The notes below the pieces were generated by a model. The model did no database searches, was not told the origin of the DNA, and was given only the letters and a program-made list of their open reading frames with translations. 64,000 bases of DNA, from positions 35,676 to 99,675 of the forward strand of contig CAWJBI010000068.1 of NCBI GenBank assembly GCA_963841065.1. The letters are read 5' to 3'. A program made the position numbers and the translations under genes. Within the stretch, counting starts at the first letter, position 1. Each line of letters starts with the position of its first letter. This DNA comes from M0108 sp963841065 (GTDB lineage: Bacteria; Pseudomonadota; Gammaproteobacteria; Chromatiales; Chromatiaceae). Positions 8,316 to 18,310 of the stretch are shown piece by piece.

Positions 8316-9722
8316 TCAGAGGCTGTAATACAGATCAAATTCGATGGGGTGGGTGGTCATGCGCAATTGCGTCACCTCCGTCATCTTCAGGGCAATATAG
8401 GCATCGATCAGATCATTGGTGAAAACACCGCCAGCGGTTAGGAAATCACGGTCCTTGTCCAGATAATCCAGGGCCTGATCGAGGGCATGGCAAACGGTCG
8501 GGATGGCCTTCGCCTCTTCCGGGGGCAGATCGTAGAGGTCCTTGTCCATGGGATCGCCAGGATGAATTTTGTTCTGGATGCCATCAAGACCCGCCATCAT
8601 CATGGCGGCAAAGGCCAGGTAGGGGTTGCCCGTAGCATCCGGGAAGCGCACTTCTATACGACGTCCCTTGGGATTGCTCACATGGGGGATACGGATGGAG
8701 GCGGAGCGGTTACGGGCTGAGTAAGCCAACATGACGGGGGCCTCGAATCCCGGTACCAAGCGCTTGTAGGAATTGGTAGAGGCGTTGGTAAAGGCGTTCA
8801 AGGCACGCGCGTGCTTGATGATGCCGCCAATGAAATAAAGCGCGATATCGGACAGACCACCGTACTTGTCGCCGGAGAAAAGGTTCACGCCGTCCTTAGC
8901 CAGAGACATGTGGCAGTGCATGCCACTGCCATTGTCGCCAACCAAGGGCTTGGGCATGAAGGTGACGGTCTTGCCATAGGCGTGGGCCACGTTCCAGATG
9001 GCGTACTTCTGGATCTGGACCCAGTCGGCGCGTTGCACCAGGGTGCTGAACCGGGTACCAATTTCACATTGGCCAGCAGTTGCCACCTCGTGGTGATGGA
9101 CCTCGACGGGGACGCCCATGTCCTCCAACGTCAGGCACATGGCAGCGCGCAGGTCATTCAGGGAATCGACCGGGGGGACGGGGAAGTAGCCGCCCTTGAT
9201 ACCTGGACGGTGGCCGATATTGCCATCTTCGTAGGTCCGCTCGGAATTCCAGTCTGCTTCCTCGGAATCAACCTTGTAGAAGCAACCCGACATGCTGGCG
9301 CCCCAGCGCACATCATCCAGGATAAAGAACTCGGGCTCGGGGCCGAAGAAGGCGGAGTCGGCAATACCGGTGGACTTGAGGTAAGCCTCTGCGCGCTTAC
9401 CCAGGGAGCGCGGATCGCGCTCGTAGCCCTGCATGGTGTTGGGCTCCAGGATGTCGCAGCGCAGGATCAGGGTTTTCTCATCCGCGAAGGGGTCCATCAC
9501 CGCCGTGCTGGCCTCGGGCATGAGCACCATATCGGACTCCTGGATTCCCTTCCAGCCGGCGATGGAGGAACCGTCGAACATCTTTCCTTCCGTGAAGAAG
9601 TCGTCGTCCACCACATTGATGGGCATGGAGACATGCTGCTCCTTGCCACGGGTATCGGTGAAGCGCAAGTCGACGAACTTCGCTTCGTTTTCCTTGATCA
9701 TTTTCTGTACGTTGGAAGGCAT
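8316..9722 (-). CDS. glnA: Glutamine synthetase, type I
   Basis: GlnA makes glutamine from glutamate, ammonia and ATP and is the main ammonia-assimilating enzyme. Seen here are KMFDGSSIAGWKGIQESDM, the metal-site strand FFGPEPEFFILDD, the latch region VEVHHHEVATAGQCEIG, the ATP-site segment GDNGSGMHCHMSL, and the NPYLAFAAMM helix. The adenylylation Tyr lies in DKDLYDLPPEEAK, so activity is probably controlled by GlnE. At 468 aa this is GSI-beta length. An upstream sigma-54-like promoter and NtrC-type palindrome point to nitrogen-limitation induction by its own ntrBC neighbours. Confidence 0.98.
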   Translation of the reverse strand: MPSNVQKMIKENEAKFVDLRFTDTRGKEQHVSMPINVVDDDFFTEGKMFDGSSIAGWKGIQESDMVLMPEASTAVMDPFADEKTLILRCDILEPNTMQGYERDPRSLGKRAEAYLKSTGIADSAFFGPEPEFFILDDVRWGASMSGCFYKVDSEEADWNSERTYEDGNIGHRPGIKGGYFPVPPVDSLNDLRAAMCLTLEDMGVPVEVHHHEVATAGQCEIGTRFSTLVQRADWVQIQKYAIWNVAHAYGKTVTFMPKPLVGDNGSGMHCHMSLAKDGVNLFSGDKYGGLSDIALYFIGGIIKHARALNAFTNASTNSYKRLVPGFEAPVMLAYSARNRSASIRIPHVSNPKGRRIEVRFPDATGNPYLAFAAMMMAGLDGIQNKIHPGDPMDKDLYDLPPEEAKAIPTVCHALDQALDYLDKDRDFLTAGGVFTNDLIDAYIALKMTEVTQLRMTTHPIEFDLYYSL

Positions 9723-9836
9723 GCGGGTCTCCGGTTCGAGTGCTGGGGATTCTAGGGTAAGGGTGGAGCGAGACTCAGCTCGCGGGAAATCAATTTATCC
9801 CTGGGTCGCCGCTGGCGCGGACATGGCAATTACAAA

Positions 9837-9851
9837 GCAGATCACATGCCA
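9837..9851 (-). promoter_or_regulatory. Candidate sigma-54 promoter of glnA
   Basis: Read leftward the site is TGGCATGTGATCTGC followed by T. It has the invariant GG and GC of the -24/-12 elements exactly ten bases apart and matches most of TGGCACG-N4-TTGCW. Transcription would start near 9825, about 100 bases before the glnA ATG. Confidence 0.6.
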
Positions 9852-10001
9852 AGATTACCCTGAGCACGGGGTGGGCCAGATGAGAGGGTATCGCTTGCTG
9901 GCCAGTAAGCTTTCCACTCCATTATCGGCGGGCCCCTATCTGGGGTATCTGGCTGCGGCCGGGTCGGCCGCGCCCCAAGTCAGAACACCTGCTCAGTCTA
10001 A

Positions 10002-10018
10002 CGCACCATGTCGGTGCG
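10002..10018. promoter_or_regulatory. Candidate NtrC enhancer site upstream of glnA
   Basis: The palindrome CGCACC-N5-GGTGCG contains GCACC and GGTGC five bases apart, which is the known NtrC core spacing. It lies about 185 bases upstream of the predicted sigma-54 start of glnA, within the normal enhancer range, and directly beside the stop codon of the upstream transporter gene. Confidence 0.6.
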
Positions 10019-10020
10019 TA

Positions 10021-11172
10021 TCAGCTCAAATAGAGGGTCACACGGTGGAAACAGGCATCATCCTTAACCGCCTCCTGGAGCCTTTCGCCTAGGATCCGCG
10101 CCTTATCCGGATCACCCTCACAAATCGCCAACGGCAGGATGACCTCCACCTCGATGCGGCCGCTAAGATAATGCAATACCACCCCCTGGCGATGACTGGC
10201 GGCGGCGATTCCCAGCCAGTGCCGGTCGAGGCGAGCCAGGGCTTCGGTGCGCAGGGGTAAATCCATGGTAGGAGGGGCCGTCTCATCATCCTCGGGATCG
10301 ATATGGACAGTGACGTCGGTAATCTCGTCGATCTCCCGCTTGAGGCGCTGCTCGACCAGAATGGCGATGGCGTGGCCCTCGGAGACACTGATGGTGGGAT
10401 CAACAAGGAGGTGAACATCCGCGGAGGCATGCCCGCCATGTTTGCGGGTGCGCAACATGTGCACATCGCGCACCCCTCCCACTGAAGCGATCGTTGACTT
10501 GATGTGGGCGAGCCGCTCGGCGTCCAGGCCTCGGTCGGCCAGTTCATGCATGGCATCGTAGCCCATATCCCAGCCCACCTTGGCGATCATGTAGGCCACC
10601 AGCACGGCGGCGATTGCGTCAAGGTAGTTGAGCCCCATCATGGCGCCACCGACGCCAAGGAAGACAACCACGGAGGAGATGGCGTCTGACCTGTGATGCC
10701 AGGCATGGGCGCGGAGCATGTCGGAACGGACCCGCTTGGCATAATGGAGGGTGTACCAGTAGAGCCACTCCTTTAGTACAACGGACGCGCCCGCCAGATA
10801 CAGGGCCAGAGAGGTAGGGACTAGGAGTTCGTCCGGGTTAAACAACCGCTCCCCGGCGCTCCAGGCGATACCTATGGCCACGGCGATGAGGATAGCTCCA
10901 AAGGAGAGCGTAGCCACGGTCTCGTAGCGGCCATGGCCATAGGGATGATCCTCGTCCGGGGCCTGGCTGGCATGGTGGCTGGCAAACCAGACCAACCCAT
11001 CGGCGATCAGATCCGAGAGGGAATGGACGCCATCGGCGATCAGGGCTTGGGAATTGGCCAAGTATCCGCCCACCAGCTTGGCGCCGGTTAGCAACACATT
11101 GACGACACCGCCGACAATAGAGGTACGGGCCGATGCCCGCGCCCGCTCAATGCGGAGTTCCTGGTCTGTCAT
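10021..11172 (-). CDS. Cation diffusion facilitator (CDF) family transporter
   Basis: CDF proteins are inner-membrane dimers that export Zn(II), Fe(II) or related ions in exchange for protons. The N-terminal half has about six membrane helices with the metal-site motifs SLSDLIAD (helix 2) and HHRSDAISS (helix 5) and the family signature DHPYGHGRYET. The cytoplasmic C-terminal domain (about residue 210 on) has GVRDVHMLRTRKHG and SADVHLLVDP. At 383 aa it is longer than FieF (about 300) through a C-terminal extension of about 90 residues. Metal specificity cannot be read from the sequence. Confidence 0.9.
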   Translation of the reverse strand: MTDQELRIERARASARTSIVGGVVNVLLTGAKLVGGYLANSQALIADGVHSLSDLIADGLVWFASHHASQAPDEDHPYGHGRYETVATLSFGAILIAVAIGIAWSAGERLFNPDELLVPTSLALYLAGASVVLKEWLYWYTLHYAKRVRSDMLRAHAWHHRSDAISSVVVFLGVGGAMMGLNYLDAIAAVLVAYMIAKVGWDMGYDAMHELADRGLDAERLAHIKSTIASVGGVRDVHMLRTRKHGGHASADVHLLVDPTISVSEGHAIAILVEQRLKREIDEITDVTVHIDPEDDETAPPTMDLPLRTEALARLDRHWLGIAAASHRQGVVLHYLSGRIEVEVILPLAICEGDPDKARILGERLQEAVKDDACFHRVTLYLS

Positions 11173-11411
11173 TGGGGCACCTCAAGAGAAATCGGAGTTC
11201 TGGGTTAATGGATCACGCCCGGTTCTGGTCAGCCGTGGCAAGTGACGGCACGAATCCAGAAATAACGTATGGGCAACAGGTTAACTTGGAAATCAGGAGC
11301 CCTAGCCAAGACGACCCGGCTTCCCTGGAGGGCTTCGTGATGGCGGAATGACCTGCGCAACGGCTATACTTTAATCCTTTTTTACACTTAGCGAAGCCGA
11401 GGAGATGGATC

Positions 11412-12335
11412 GTGGCGGGGACGAACGACGACATGACGACGTTTCAGGGCCTGATCTTTGCTCTGGAACGTTTTTGGGCGGATCAGGGCTGTGTCATTCT
11501 GCAGCCTTATGACATGGAGGTCGGCGCGGGCACCTTCCACCCAGCTACCTTCCTGCGCTCCATCGGCCCTGAACCTTGGCGTTGCGCCTATGTTCAGCCC
11601 TCGCGGCGGCCCACTGACGGGCGCTACGGCGAGAACCCGAATCGGCTGCAGCATTACTATCAATATCAGGTCGTCCTTAAGCCTTCCCCATTAAATATCC
11701 AGGATCTCTATCTCCAATCCTTGCGAACTTTGGGTATTGATCCCCTGGTCCACGATATCCGCTTCGTGGAGGACAATTGGGAATCGCCAACCCTGGGGGC
11801 TTGGGGGCTGGGATGGGAGGTCTGGCTCAATGGCATGGAGGTGACCCAATTCACCTATTTTCAGCAGGTTGGCGGCCTTGATTGCCGCCCCGTCACCGGC
11901 GAGATCACTTACGGTCTGGAGCGTATCGCCATGTACCTTCAGGGCGTTGAGAGTGTTTATGACCTAGTCTGGACCCAGGCTGGCAACCGTTTGGTGACCT
12001 ACGGCGATGTATACCATCAGAACGAAGTCGAGCAATCCGCTTTCAATTTTGAACACGCTGATATAGATACCTTGTTCAGGCAGTTCGATCATTGCGAGCA
12101 ACAAAGCCAGTATTTGATCGGCCAGGGCTTGCCGCTGCCAGCTTATGAGCAGGTTCTCAAGGCCTCGCACACCTTTAACCTTTTGGACGCCCGCAGCGCT
12201 ATCTCGGTTACGGAACGTCAACGCTTCATTCTACGGGTCCGCGCCCTGGCGAGAGCCGTGGCCCAGGCCTATCACGAGCGCCGGGAGGCTCTAGGCTTCC
12301 CCATGTTGAACCCGATCGCTGCCAGCGCGGGATAA
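11412..12335 (+). CDS. glyQ: Glycyl-tRNA synthetase alpha subunit
   Basis: GlyQ is the catalytic class II subunit of the heterotetrameric bacterial glycyl-tRNA synthetase. Characteristic segments are FQGLIFALERFWADQGCV, QPYDMEVGAGTFHPATFLR, YVQPSRRPTDGRYGENPNR and QVGGLDCRPVTGEITYGLER. At 307 aa the length is usual. I start at GTG 11412, eight bases after GGAG; ATG at 11433 (MTTFQGLIF) is an alternative that would match many homologues. Ten bases separate it from glyS, its obligate partner. Confidence 0.97.
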   Translation: MAGTNDDMTTFQGLIFALERFWADQGCVILQPYDMEVGAGTFHPATFLRSIGPEPWRCAYVQPSRRPTDGRYGENPNRLQHYYQYQVVLKPSPLNIQDLYLQSLRTLGIDPLVHDIRFVEDNWESPTLGAWGLGWEVWLNGMEVTQFTYFQQVGGLDCRPVTGEITYGLERIAMYLQGVESVYDLVWTQAGNRLVTYGDVYHQNEVEQSAFNFEHADIDTLFRQFDHCEQQSQYLIGQGLPLPAYEQVLKASHTFNLLDARSAISVTERQRFILRVRALARAVAQAYHERREALGFPMLNPIAASAG

Positions 12336-12345
12336 GGAGAAGATA

Positions 12346-14430
12346 ATGGTCGAGACCCGCGATCTGCTGGTCGAAATCGGGACCGAGGAGTTGCCGCCAA
12401 CCGCCTTGCACCGCCTGTCCCAGTCCTTCGCCGAGGGCCTCAAGGGACAGTTGGCCCAACATCACTTGGGTTATGGCGCCGTTGAGACCTTTGCCACTCC
12501 CCGTCGCCTGGCATTGCTGGTCAGGAATTTGGAAGCCGCCCAACCGGATCAGGAACTGGTCCGGCATGGTCCATCCCTTAGGGCGGCCTTCGACGGCATG
12601 GGTCAGCCAACACCAGCCGCAATGGGTTTTGCCCGCTCCTGTGGGGTCGAAATCTCTGCCGTGGAACAGGAAGAAACCGATAAGGGGACCTGGCTGGTCG
12701 TTCGCCAAAGGCAAGCGGGGCGAGCCACTAGGGATCTCCTGGTGTCCATGGTAGAGCGGTCCCTGGCCAGCCTCCCCATCCCTAAGCGCATGCGTTGGGG
12801 TGATCGGGATGAAGAGTTTGTGCGCCCCGTACATTGGGTGGTTTTACTATTCGGGGACGAGCAAGTCGAGGGACAGGTTTTGGGGGTAATGATCGGCCGC
12901 GAGACCTATGGGCATCGCTTCCACCGGCCGGGGGCCATGCTTCTTTGGGTGCCGGGGGACTACGCAGACTTACTACGGGAAACCGGCCGCGTCGAGCCAG
13001 ACTTCAACCTGCGCCGTGAACATATCCGCCAACAAGTCCAAGCCCTGGCGGTAGAGGCTGGGGGGTATGTCGTGATGCACGACGAACTCCTCGACGAAGT
13101 CACCGCACTGTGCGAGTGGCCCTCCGCCATCCTGGGGGGCTTTGACCCCAAGTATCTCGAAGTACCCGCCGAAGTACTGATCGAGACCATGCAGAAGAAC
13201 CAGAAATATTTTCCTCTGCGCTCCGCGGACGGGTCTCTGTTGCCCAAGTTCATCACCATCGCCAACATCGAGAGCCTGGATCCTGGCGAGGTAAGAAAGG
13301 GCAATGAACGGGTCATCCGGCCCCGCTTCGCGGACGCCGCCTTCTTTTGGTCCCAGGATCTCAAGCATCCCCTTGAGTTCTATGGTGAGCGCCTAAATAC
13401 CCTTATCTTTCAGGATAAATTAGGCACGGTGGCGGAGAAATCCCAGCGCGTGGCCCAAATTGCCCGCTATATCGCCGGCATCATGGGTTATGACGAGGAT
13501 CTTGCAGCGCGGGCGGCCCATCTGGCCAAATGTGACCTCATGACCTCCATGATCTTCGAGTTTGGCGGTCTGCAGGGCATCATGGGACGTTATTATGCCG
13601 AGCATGCCGGCGAGAATCCCGCTATCTGCGCCGCCATGGAGGAACAGTATCTGCCCCGCCACGCTGGAGATCGACTGCCCGTCACGGACTGCGGGCGCAT
13701 TCTCTCCCTCGCCGAAAAGCTCGACACCCTGGTTGGCATCTTCGCCATCGGCCAACGGCCCACGGGGGTCAAGGACCCCTATGCCCTGCGCCGGGCCGCC
13801 ATCGGTATCTTGCGCCTGCTCATCGAAACGCCGCTTGACCTGGATCTGCGGGAACTGCTGGATTTCACCGCACAGGAGTTTCGCAACAAACTTGATGCCA
13901 CTGCTGCTTCTGGCGAGGTTTTTGACTATGTGCTGGAGCGGCTTAAGGGCTATTGCCAGGACCACGGCCTTGCCGCCGACCAGGTTGATGCCGTTCAGGC
14001 GGTCGGGGTGCGCGTACCCAGCGATATTTATCGTCGCATACTAGCGGTGCGCGACTTTAGCCAACTACCCGAAGCCTTGGCCCTGACGGCAGCCAATAAG
14101 CGTATTCGCAATATCCTCAAGAAGAGCGAAGAAAAACCGGGAGACCACGTCGATCAGACTCTCTTGGTCGAACCGGAGGAAATCAGCCTGGCGGCACGAA
14201 TCCGCGAACTGGGTCCCCAAGTCAGGTCATTGATTGAGATCGGTGATTATGCGGACACTTTGCGGATTTTGGCCGGCCTCAGGCCAGAGGTGGATGCCTT
14301 CTTCGATCAGGTGATGGTCATGGCCGAGGACCCGCGCGTACGGGCCAACCGTTTGGCCCTGCTTGCCGGTCTAGAGAGTCTCTTCCTGGGGGTAGCGGAT
14401 ATCGCCCGCCTGCAACCCATGGGGCAATGA
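12346..14430 (+). CDS. glyS: Glycyl-tRNA synthetase beta subunit
   Basis: GlyS binds tRNA-Gly and completes the alpha2-beta2 synthetase with GlyQ. The start DLLVEIGTEELPPTAL, the central ETMQKNQKYFPLR and ADAAFFWSQDL, the HD-like CDLMTSMIFEFGGLQGIMGR and the C-terminal anticodon-binding region are all typical. The 694 aa match the family (about 690). The ATG follows AAGGAGAAGATA closely, and the gene is in one transcript with glyQ. Confidence 0.97.
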   Translation: MVETRDLLVEIGTEELPPTALHRLSQSFAEGLKGQLAQHHLGYGAVETFATPRRLALLVRNLEAAQPDQELVRHGPSLRAAFDGMGQPTPAAMGFARSCGVEISAVEQEETDKGTWLVVRQRQAGRATRDLLVSMVERSLASLPIPKRMRWGDRDEEFVRPVHWVVLLFGDEQVEGQVLGVMIGRETYGHRFHRPGAMLLWVPGDYADLLRETGRVEPDFNLRREHIRQQVQALAVEAGGYVVMHDELLDEVTALCEWPSAILGGFDPKYLEVPAEVLIETMQKNQKYFPLRSADGSLLPKFITIANIESLDPGEVRKGNERVIRPRFADAAFFWSQDLKHPLEFYGERLNTLIFQDKLGTVAEKSQRVAQIARYIAGIMGYDEDLAARAAHLAKCDLMTSMIFEFGGLQGIMGRYYAEHAGENPAICAAMEEQYLPRHAGDRLPVTDCGRILSLAEKLDTLVGIFAIGQRPTGVKDPYALRRAAIGILRLLIETPLDLDLRELLDFTAQEFRNKLDATAASGEVFDYVLERLKGYCQDHGLAADQVDAVQAVGVRVPSDIYRRILAVRDFSQLPEALALTAANKRIRNILKKSEEKPGDHVDQTLLVEPEEISLAARIRELGPQVRSLIEIGDYADTLRILAGLRPEVDAFFDQVMVMAEDPRVRANRLALLAGLESLFLGVADIARLQPMGQ

Positions 14431-14454
14431 GAACAGACGGGGTATTGAGTTTAT

Positions 14455-14994
14455 ATGAAGCTGATCATTCTTGATCGCGATGGGGTTATCAACCATGATT
14501 CGGATGGCTATATTAAGTCACTGGAGGAATGGGTTCCTATCCCCGGCAGTCTGGATGCCATGGCCCGTCTTTATCATGGTGGTTATCGCATCGCCATCGC
14601 CAGCAATCAATCTGGACTGGGGCGGGGATTATTCTCCATCGATGATCTCAACGCCATACATCGCAAATTGGCACGAGAACTGGGGTCACAAGGCGCCCAA
14701 GTGGAGGCCATTTTTTTCTGTCCTCACGCACCCGACGCCAAGTGTGCTTGCCGCAAACCCTTGCCTGGGCTGTTGCATGAGATTGCCTCGCGACTCCAGA
14801 TCGACCTAGCCGGAGTACCCTGCATCGGCGATTCCTGGCGAGACCTGGTGTCGGCGCTGGCGGTAGGGGCTTCCCCCATCCTGGTACGCACGGGTAATGG
14901 CCAGAAAACCTACGCTAATCACGCCGGCGAACTAGATAACATTCCTGTTTTCTCCGACTTAGCGGCGGCGACGGATTTTCTTCTGGCGGCATGA
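14455..14994 (+). CDS. gmhB: D-glycero-beta-D-manno-heptose-1,7-bisphosphate 7-phosphatase
   Basis: GmhB removes the 7-phosphate of heptose bisphosphate in the ADP-heptose pathway for the lipopolysaccharide inner core. This is a HAD-family enzyme: the nucleophile motif is LDRDGVIN at the N-terminus, then IASNQSGLGRG, a zinc-binding loop CPHAPDAKCACRKP, and CIGDSWRDLVSAL. At 179 aa it has the usual length. glyQS-gmhB-plsC is a common gammaproteobacterial order and the spacing suggests one operon. Confidence 0.94.
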   Translation: MKLIILDRDGVINHDSDGYIKSLEEWVPIPGSLDAMARLYHGGYRIAIASNQSGLGRGLFSIDDLNAIHRKLARELGSQGAQVEAIFFCPHAPDAKCACRKPLPGLLHEIASRLQIDLAGVPCIGDSWRDLVSALAVGASPILVRTGNGQKTYANHAGELDNIPVFSDLAAATDFLLAA

Positions 14995-15003
14995 GGTGTA
15001 ACC

Positions 15004-15726
15004 ATGTTGGTGGTGTTCAGATCCTTCATCTACATGGTTTTCCTGACCCTGACCACCCTGGTAATAGCACCATCCCTCTATGTGCTCAAGTGGGTCCTCC
15101 CCTTCCCCATGCTGGCGAAACTCGGGAAACTGTGGGGTCGACTGAACCTGGAAGCGGTCGGCGTCATCTGCGGACTCAAGTACCGGATTCACGGCTGGGA
15201 AAAGCTCCCAAGTAAAAACTGTATCGTTCTGAGCAAGCATCAGTCGGCCTGGGAGACTATCGCCTTGCGAGGCTTGCTTCCGGCTACCAACACCTGGGTT
15301 ATCAAGCGGGAATTACTTTGGATTCCATTTTTCGGATGGGGCATGGCAGCCCTGGACCCCATCGCCCTTGATCGGAAGGCAGGACGCCAAGCCATCAAAC
15401 AACTACTTCAGGAAGGGCGTCAATCGCTTGAGGGGGGTCGTTGGGTGGTCATCTTCCCGGAGGGGACACGAACCGCGCCAGGAGAGCGCATTAAATACAA
15501 TCTGGGCGGGGCCATGCTCGCCGAGAAGACCGGCTACCCCATTTTGCCAATCGCCCATAATGCGGGGGTTTTCTGGAAACGGCGTGGACTTCACAAATAC
15601 CCCGGGGTCATCGATCTTGTCATCGGTGACTGCATACCAACCCAGGGACTCAAAGCTGCTGAGATCAATCGGCGGGTGGAAGAATGGATTGAGGGGACTG
15701 TAGCTAATTTGCCGCAGACCCGCTGA
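15004..15726 (+). CDS. plsC: Lysophospholipid acyltransferase (PlsC family)
   Basis: This is a 1-acyl-sn-glycerol-3-phosphate acyltransferase-type enzyme that makes phosphatidic acid at the inner membrane. A hydrophobic N-terminal helix (about residues 3-35) anchors it. Motif I is SKHQSAWET (HX4E instead of the commoner HX4D), motif II lies around AALDPIALDRKAGRQA, and motif III is VIFPEGTRTAPGE. The 240-aa length fits. It starts nine bases after gmhB and converges with gyrB. Confidence 0.88.
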   Translation: MLVVFRSFIYMVFLTLTTLVIAPSLYVLKWVLPFPMLAKLGKLWGRLNLEAVGVICGLKYRIHGWEKLPSKNCIVLSKHQSAWETIALRGLLPATNTWVIKRELLWIPFFGWGMAALDPIALDRKAGRQAIKQLLQEGRQSLEGGRWVVIFPEGTRTAPGERIKYNLGGAMLAEKTGYPILPIAHNAGVFWKRRGLHKYPGVIDLVIGDCIPTQGLKAAEINRRVEEWIEGTVANLPQTR

Positions 15727-15807
15727 ATACAATGCGGGCCCCGCCCACTTCTAAATCCCTCTCAACCACCAGAGACTGATACAGAGCATCCAGCCTCAAT
15801 CGCCAAG

Positions 15808-18213
15808 CTAAATATCGATATTTCCTGCCTGCAAGGCATTACGTTCGATAAATTCCCGACGCGGCTCGACCTGGTCCCCCATCAGAGTCGTAAATATTTG
15901 ATCCGCCGCCACGGCATCCTCAATAGTCACACGTAGCAGTCGCCGAGTCTCGGTATTCATCGTCGTGTCCCAGAGTTGGTCGGGATTCATTTCCCCCAGA
16001 CCCTTATAGCGCTGGATATGATAGTAGCGTCGTACCTCGTCCATCATCCAATCCATGGCCTCGCCGAAGTTGGATACCGGGCGAGTCTTGTCTCCGCGCT
16101 GGGCATAGGCGCCTTTTGACAGCAATCCGCTCAGCTTATCCGCCAGAAGCTTAATCCGGGCATAATCCCCTCCACGAAAGAAATCAAAGGGCACATAACT
16201 GGTCTCGGGGATCCCGTGACGCAGGCGGGTGACGACTATTCCAGGGTAAGCGGGATCCTCCTCGGTCGTCTGTTCCACCAAAAAGCGCTCACCCGGGACG
16301 GGCCGAGCATTCAGCAGATCCCTCATTTCGACCAGCCAAGCATCGAGGTCGAACGCAGCATCCGCGACGCCCCGTCCGTAGGGTGAGAGGGAGAGAAGGG
16401 TTCCCAAAAAGGCTGCGTCATAGCGGCCCGTTAGCCTCTGGACGATAGCACGGTAAAGCTGATGATCACGCGCCAATTCCTCAAGGGCGGTTGCCGCCAG
16501 CGGAGGGGCCTCAGCCGAGACAAAAAGCAGGGCACCGTCGAGGGCTGTCTGCAACAGGGCGGCGTTCAGTTCCGCATCTCCCAGCAGGTACTGTTCCTGC
16601 TTGCCGCGCTTGATCTTATAGAGGGGGGGCTGAGCAATATAAATATGACCGCGCTCAACCAGTTGCGGCAACTGGCGATAGAAAAAGGTCAGCAGCAAGG
16701 TCCGGATGTGGGCGCCATCGACATCGGCGTCGGTCATGATGATAACCCGGTGGTAGCGTAGCTTATCCGGGTTATAGTCTTCCAGACCAATGCCGCACCC
16801 AAGGGCGGTAATAAGGGTCCCCACCTCCGCCGATGACAACATTTTGTCGAACCGGGCCTTTTCCACATTCAATATCTTGCCCTTAAGGGGCAAAATGGCC
16901 TGAAAGGCGCGATCACGACCCTGTTTGGCCGAGCCACCGGCCGAATCACCCTCCACCAGATAAAGCTCACATTTGCTAGGATCGCGTTCCTGGCAATCGG
17001 CCAACTTCCCGGGAAGACCGGCGATATCCAGCACACCCTTGCGACGGGTCAAATCTCGAGCCTTACGAGCAGCCTCGCGGGCACGTGCCGCTTCCAACAT
17101 CTTGTTGGAAATGGTTTTGGCCTCGCCGGGATGCTCCTCCAGGAAGGTATCCAGATTTTCCACAAGCAGGGCCTCAACCACCCCCTTGACCTCCGAGGAA
17201 ACCAACTTGTCCTTAGTCTGGGACGAGAACTTCGGATCCTGAACCTTAACCGACACGACAGCGGTCAGACCCTCTCGTGCATCATCGCCCACCGTTTTGA
17301 TCTTATTCTTCTTGGCTAACTCCTCGCGCTCGATGTACTGATTGAGGGTCCGCGTCATTCCGGCGCGGAACCCAGCTAGATGCGTTCCACCATCGCGCTG
17401 AGGTATGTTATTGGTGTAGCAAAAGATGGTCTCTTGGAAGGATTCATTCCATTGCAGGGCAACCTCCACCTGGATGCCTTGACGCTCGGCAACGAAGTAG
17501 CAAACCGTGGGATGGACTGGAACCTTGTTGCGATTCAGGTGGTTAACGAAGGCTCTAATCCCCCCCTTGTATTCAAAGACGTCTTCGCGCCCACTGTTCT
17601 CATCACTTAACACGATGCGAACACCGGAATTCAGAAAGGATAACTCCCGCAGACGCTTCGCCAGGATGTCATAGTGGAATACCGTATCGGTAAAGATTTC
17701 GGTTGAAGGCTTAAAATGGATCTGGGTACCGGTGAGGTTGCTTGTACCCACCTCTTTGAGAGGGTACTGAGGGTCACCCAGGACATAATCCTGAACATAC
17801 TCTTTGCCATCACGATGGATGCTTAAGGTAAGACGTTCCGACAAGGCATTGACCACCGAGACGCCAACCCCATGTAGCCCGCCAGAGACCTTGTAGGAAT
17901 TGGCGTCAAACTTCCCTCCCGCGTGGAGAATCGTCATGATCACCTCCGCAGCCGACCGCCCCTCTTCCAGGTGAATATCGACCGGGATACCGCGCCCATC
18001 ATCGTTGACCGTGATCGACTGGTCGGAGTGAATCTTAACCTTGATGTTGGTGCAATGGCCCGCCAAAGCCTCGTCAATAGAGTTATCGACGACCTCGAAC
18101 ACCATGTGATGCAGGCCAGTGCCATCGTCCGTATCCCCGATGTACATGCCCGGACGCTTGCGTACCGCATCTAGCCCGCGAAGAACCTTGATATTAGAGG
18201 AGTCGTAGCTCAT
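15808..18213 (-). CDS. gyrB: DNA gyrase subunit B
   Basis: GyrB is the ATPase subunit of gyrase, which introduces negative supercoils. The GHKL ATP site shows EVVDNSIDEALAGHC, VNDDGRGIPVDIH and HAGGKFDANSYKVSGGLHGV. The TOPRIM domain has ELYLVEGDSAGGSAKQGRD and IIMTDADVDGAHIRTLLLTF. The C-terminal QRYKGLGEMNPDQLW is typical. The 801 aa match gammaproteobacterial GyrB. It is the last gene of dnaA-dnaN-recF-gyrB. Confidence 0.98.
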   Translation of the reverse strand: MSYDSSNIKVLRGLDAVRKRPGMYIGDTDDGTGLHHMVFEVVDNSIDEALAGHCTNIKVKIHSDQSITVNDDGRGIPVDIHLEEGRSAAEVIMTILHAGGKFDANSYKVSGGLHGVGVSVVNALSERLTLSIHRDGKEYVQDYVLGDPQYPLKEVGTSNLTGTQIHFKPSTEIFTDTVFHYDILAKRLRELSFLNSGVRIVLSDENSGREDVFEYKGGIRAFVNHLNRNKVPVHPTVCYFVAERQGIQVEVALQWNESFQETIFCYTNNIPQRDGGTHLAGFRAGMTRTLNQYIEREELAKKNKIKTVGDDAREGLTAVVSVKVQDPKFSSQTKDKLVSSEVKGVVEALLVENLDTFLEEHPGEAKTISNKMLEAARAREAARKARDLTRRKGVLDIAGLPGKLADCQERDPSKCELYLVEGDSAGGSAKQGRDRAFQAILPLKGKILNVEKARFDKMLSSAEVGTLITALGCGIGLEDYNPDKLRYHRVIIMTDADVDGAHIRTLLLTFFYRQLPQLVERGHIYIAQPPLYKIKRGKQEQYLLGDAELNAALLQTALDGALLFVSAEAPPLAATALEELARDHQLYRAIVQRLTGRYDAAFLGTLLSLSPYGRGVADAAFDLDAWLVEMRDLLNARPVPGERFLVEQTTEEDPAYPGIVVTRLRHGIPETSYVPFDFFRGGDYARIKLLADKLSGLLSKGAYAQRGDKTRPVSNFGEAMDWMMDEVRRYYHIQRYKGLGEMNPDQLWDTTMNTETRRLLRVTIEDAVAADQIFTTLMGDQVEPRREFIERNALQAGNIDI

Positions 18214-18310
18214 GGAATGCCTGGATTATTTTTGCGCCGGATTGCCGACCTGGATGTCTATTTTACCTGAATCAGCCCAGGCGTGGCCGTGAGGAAGGGG
18301 GGTATTCAGG

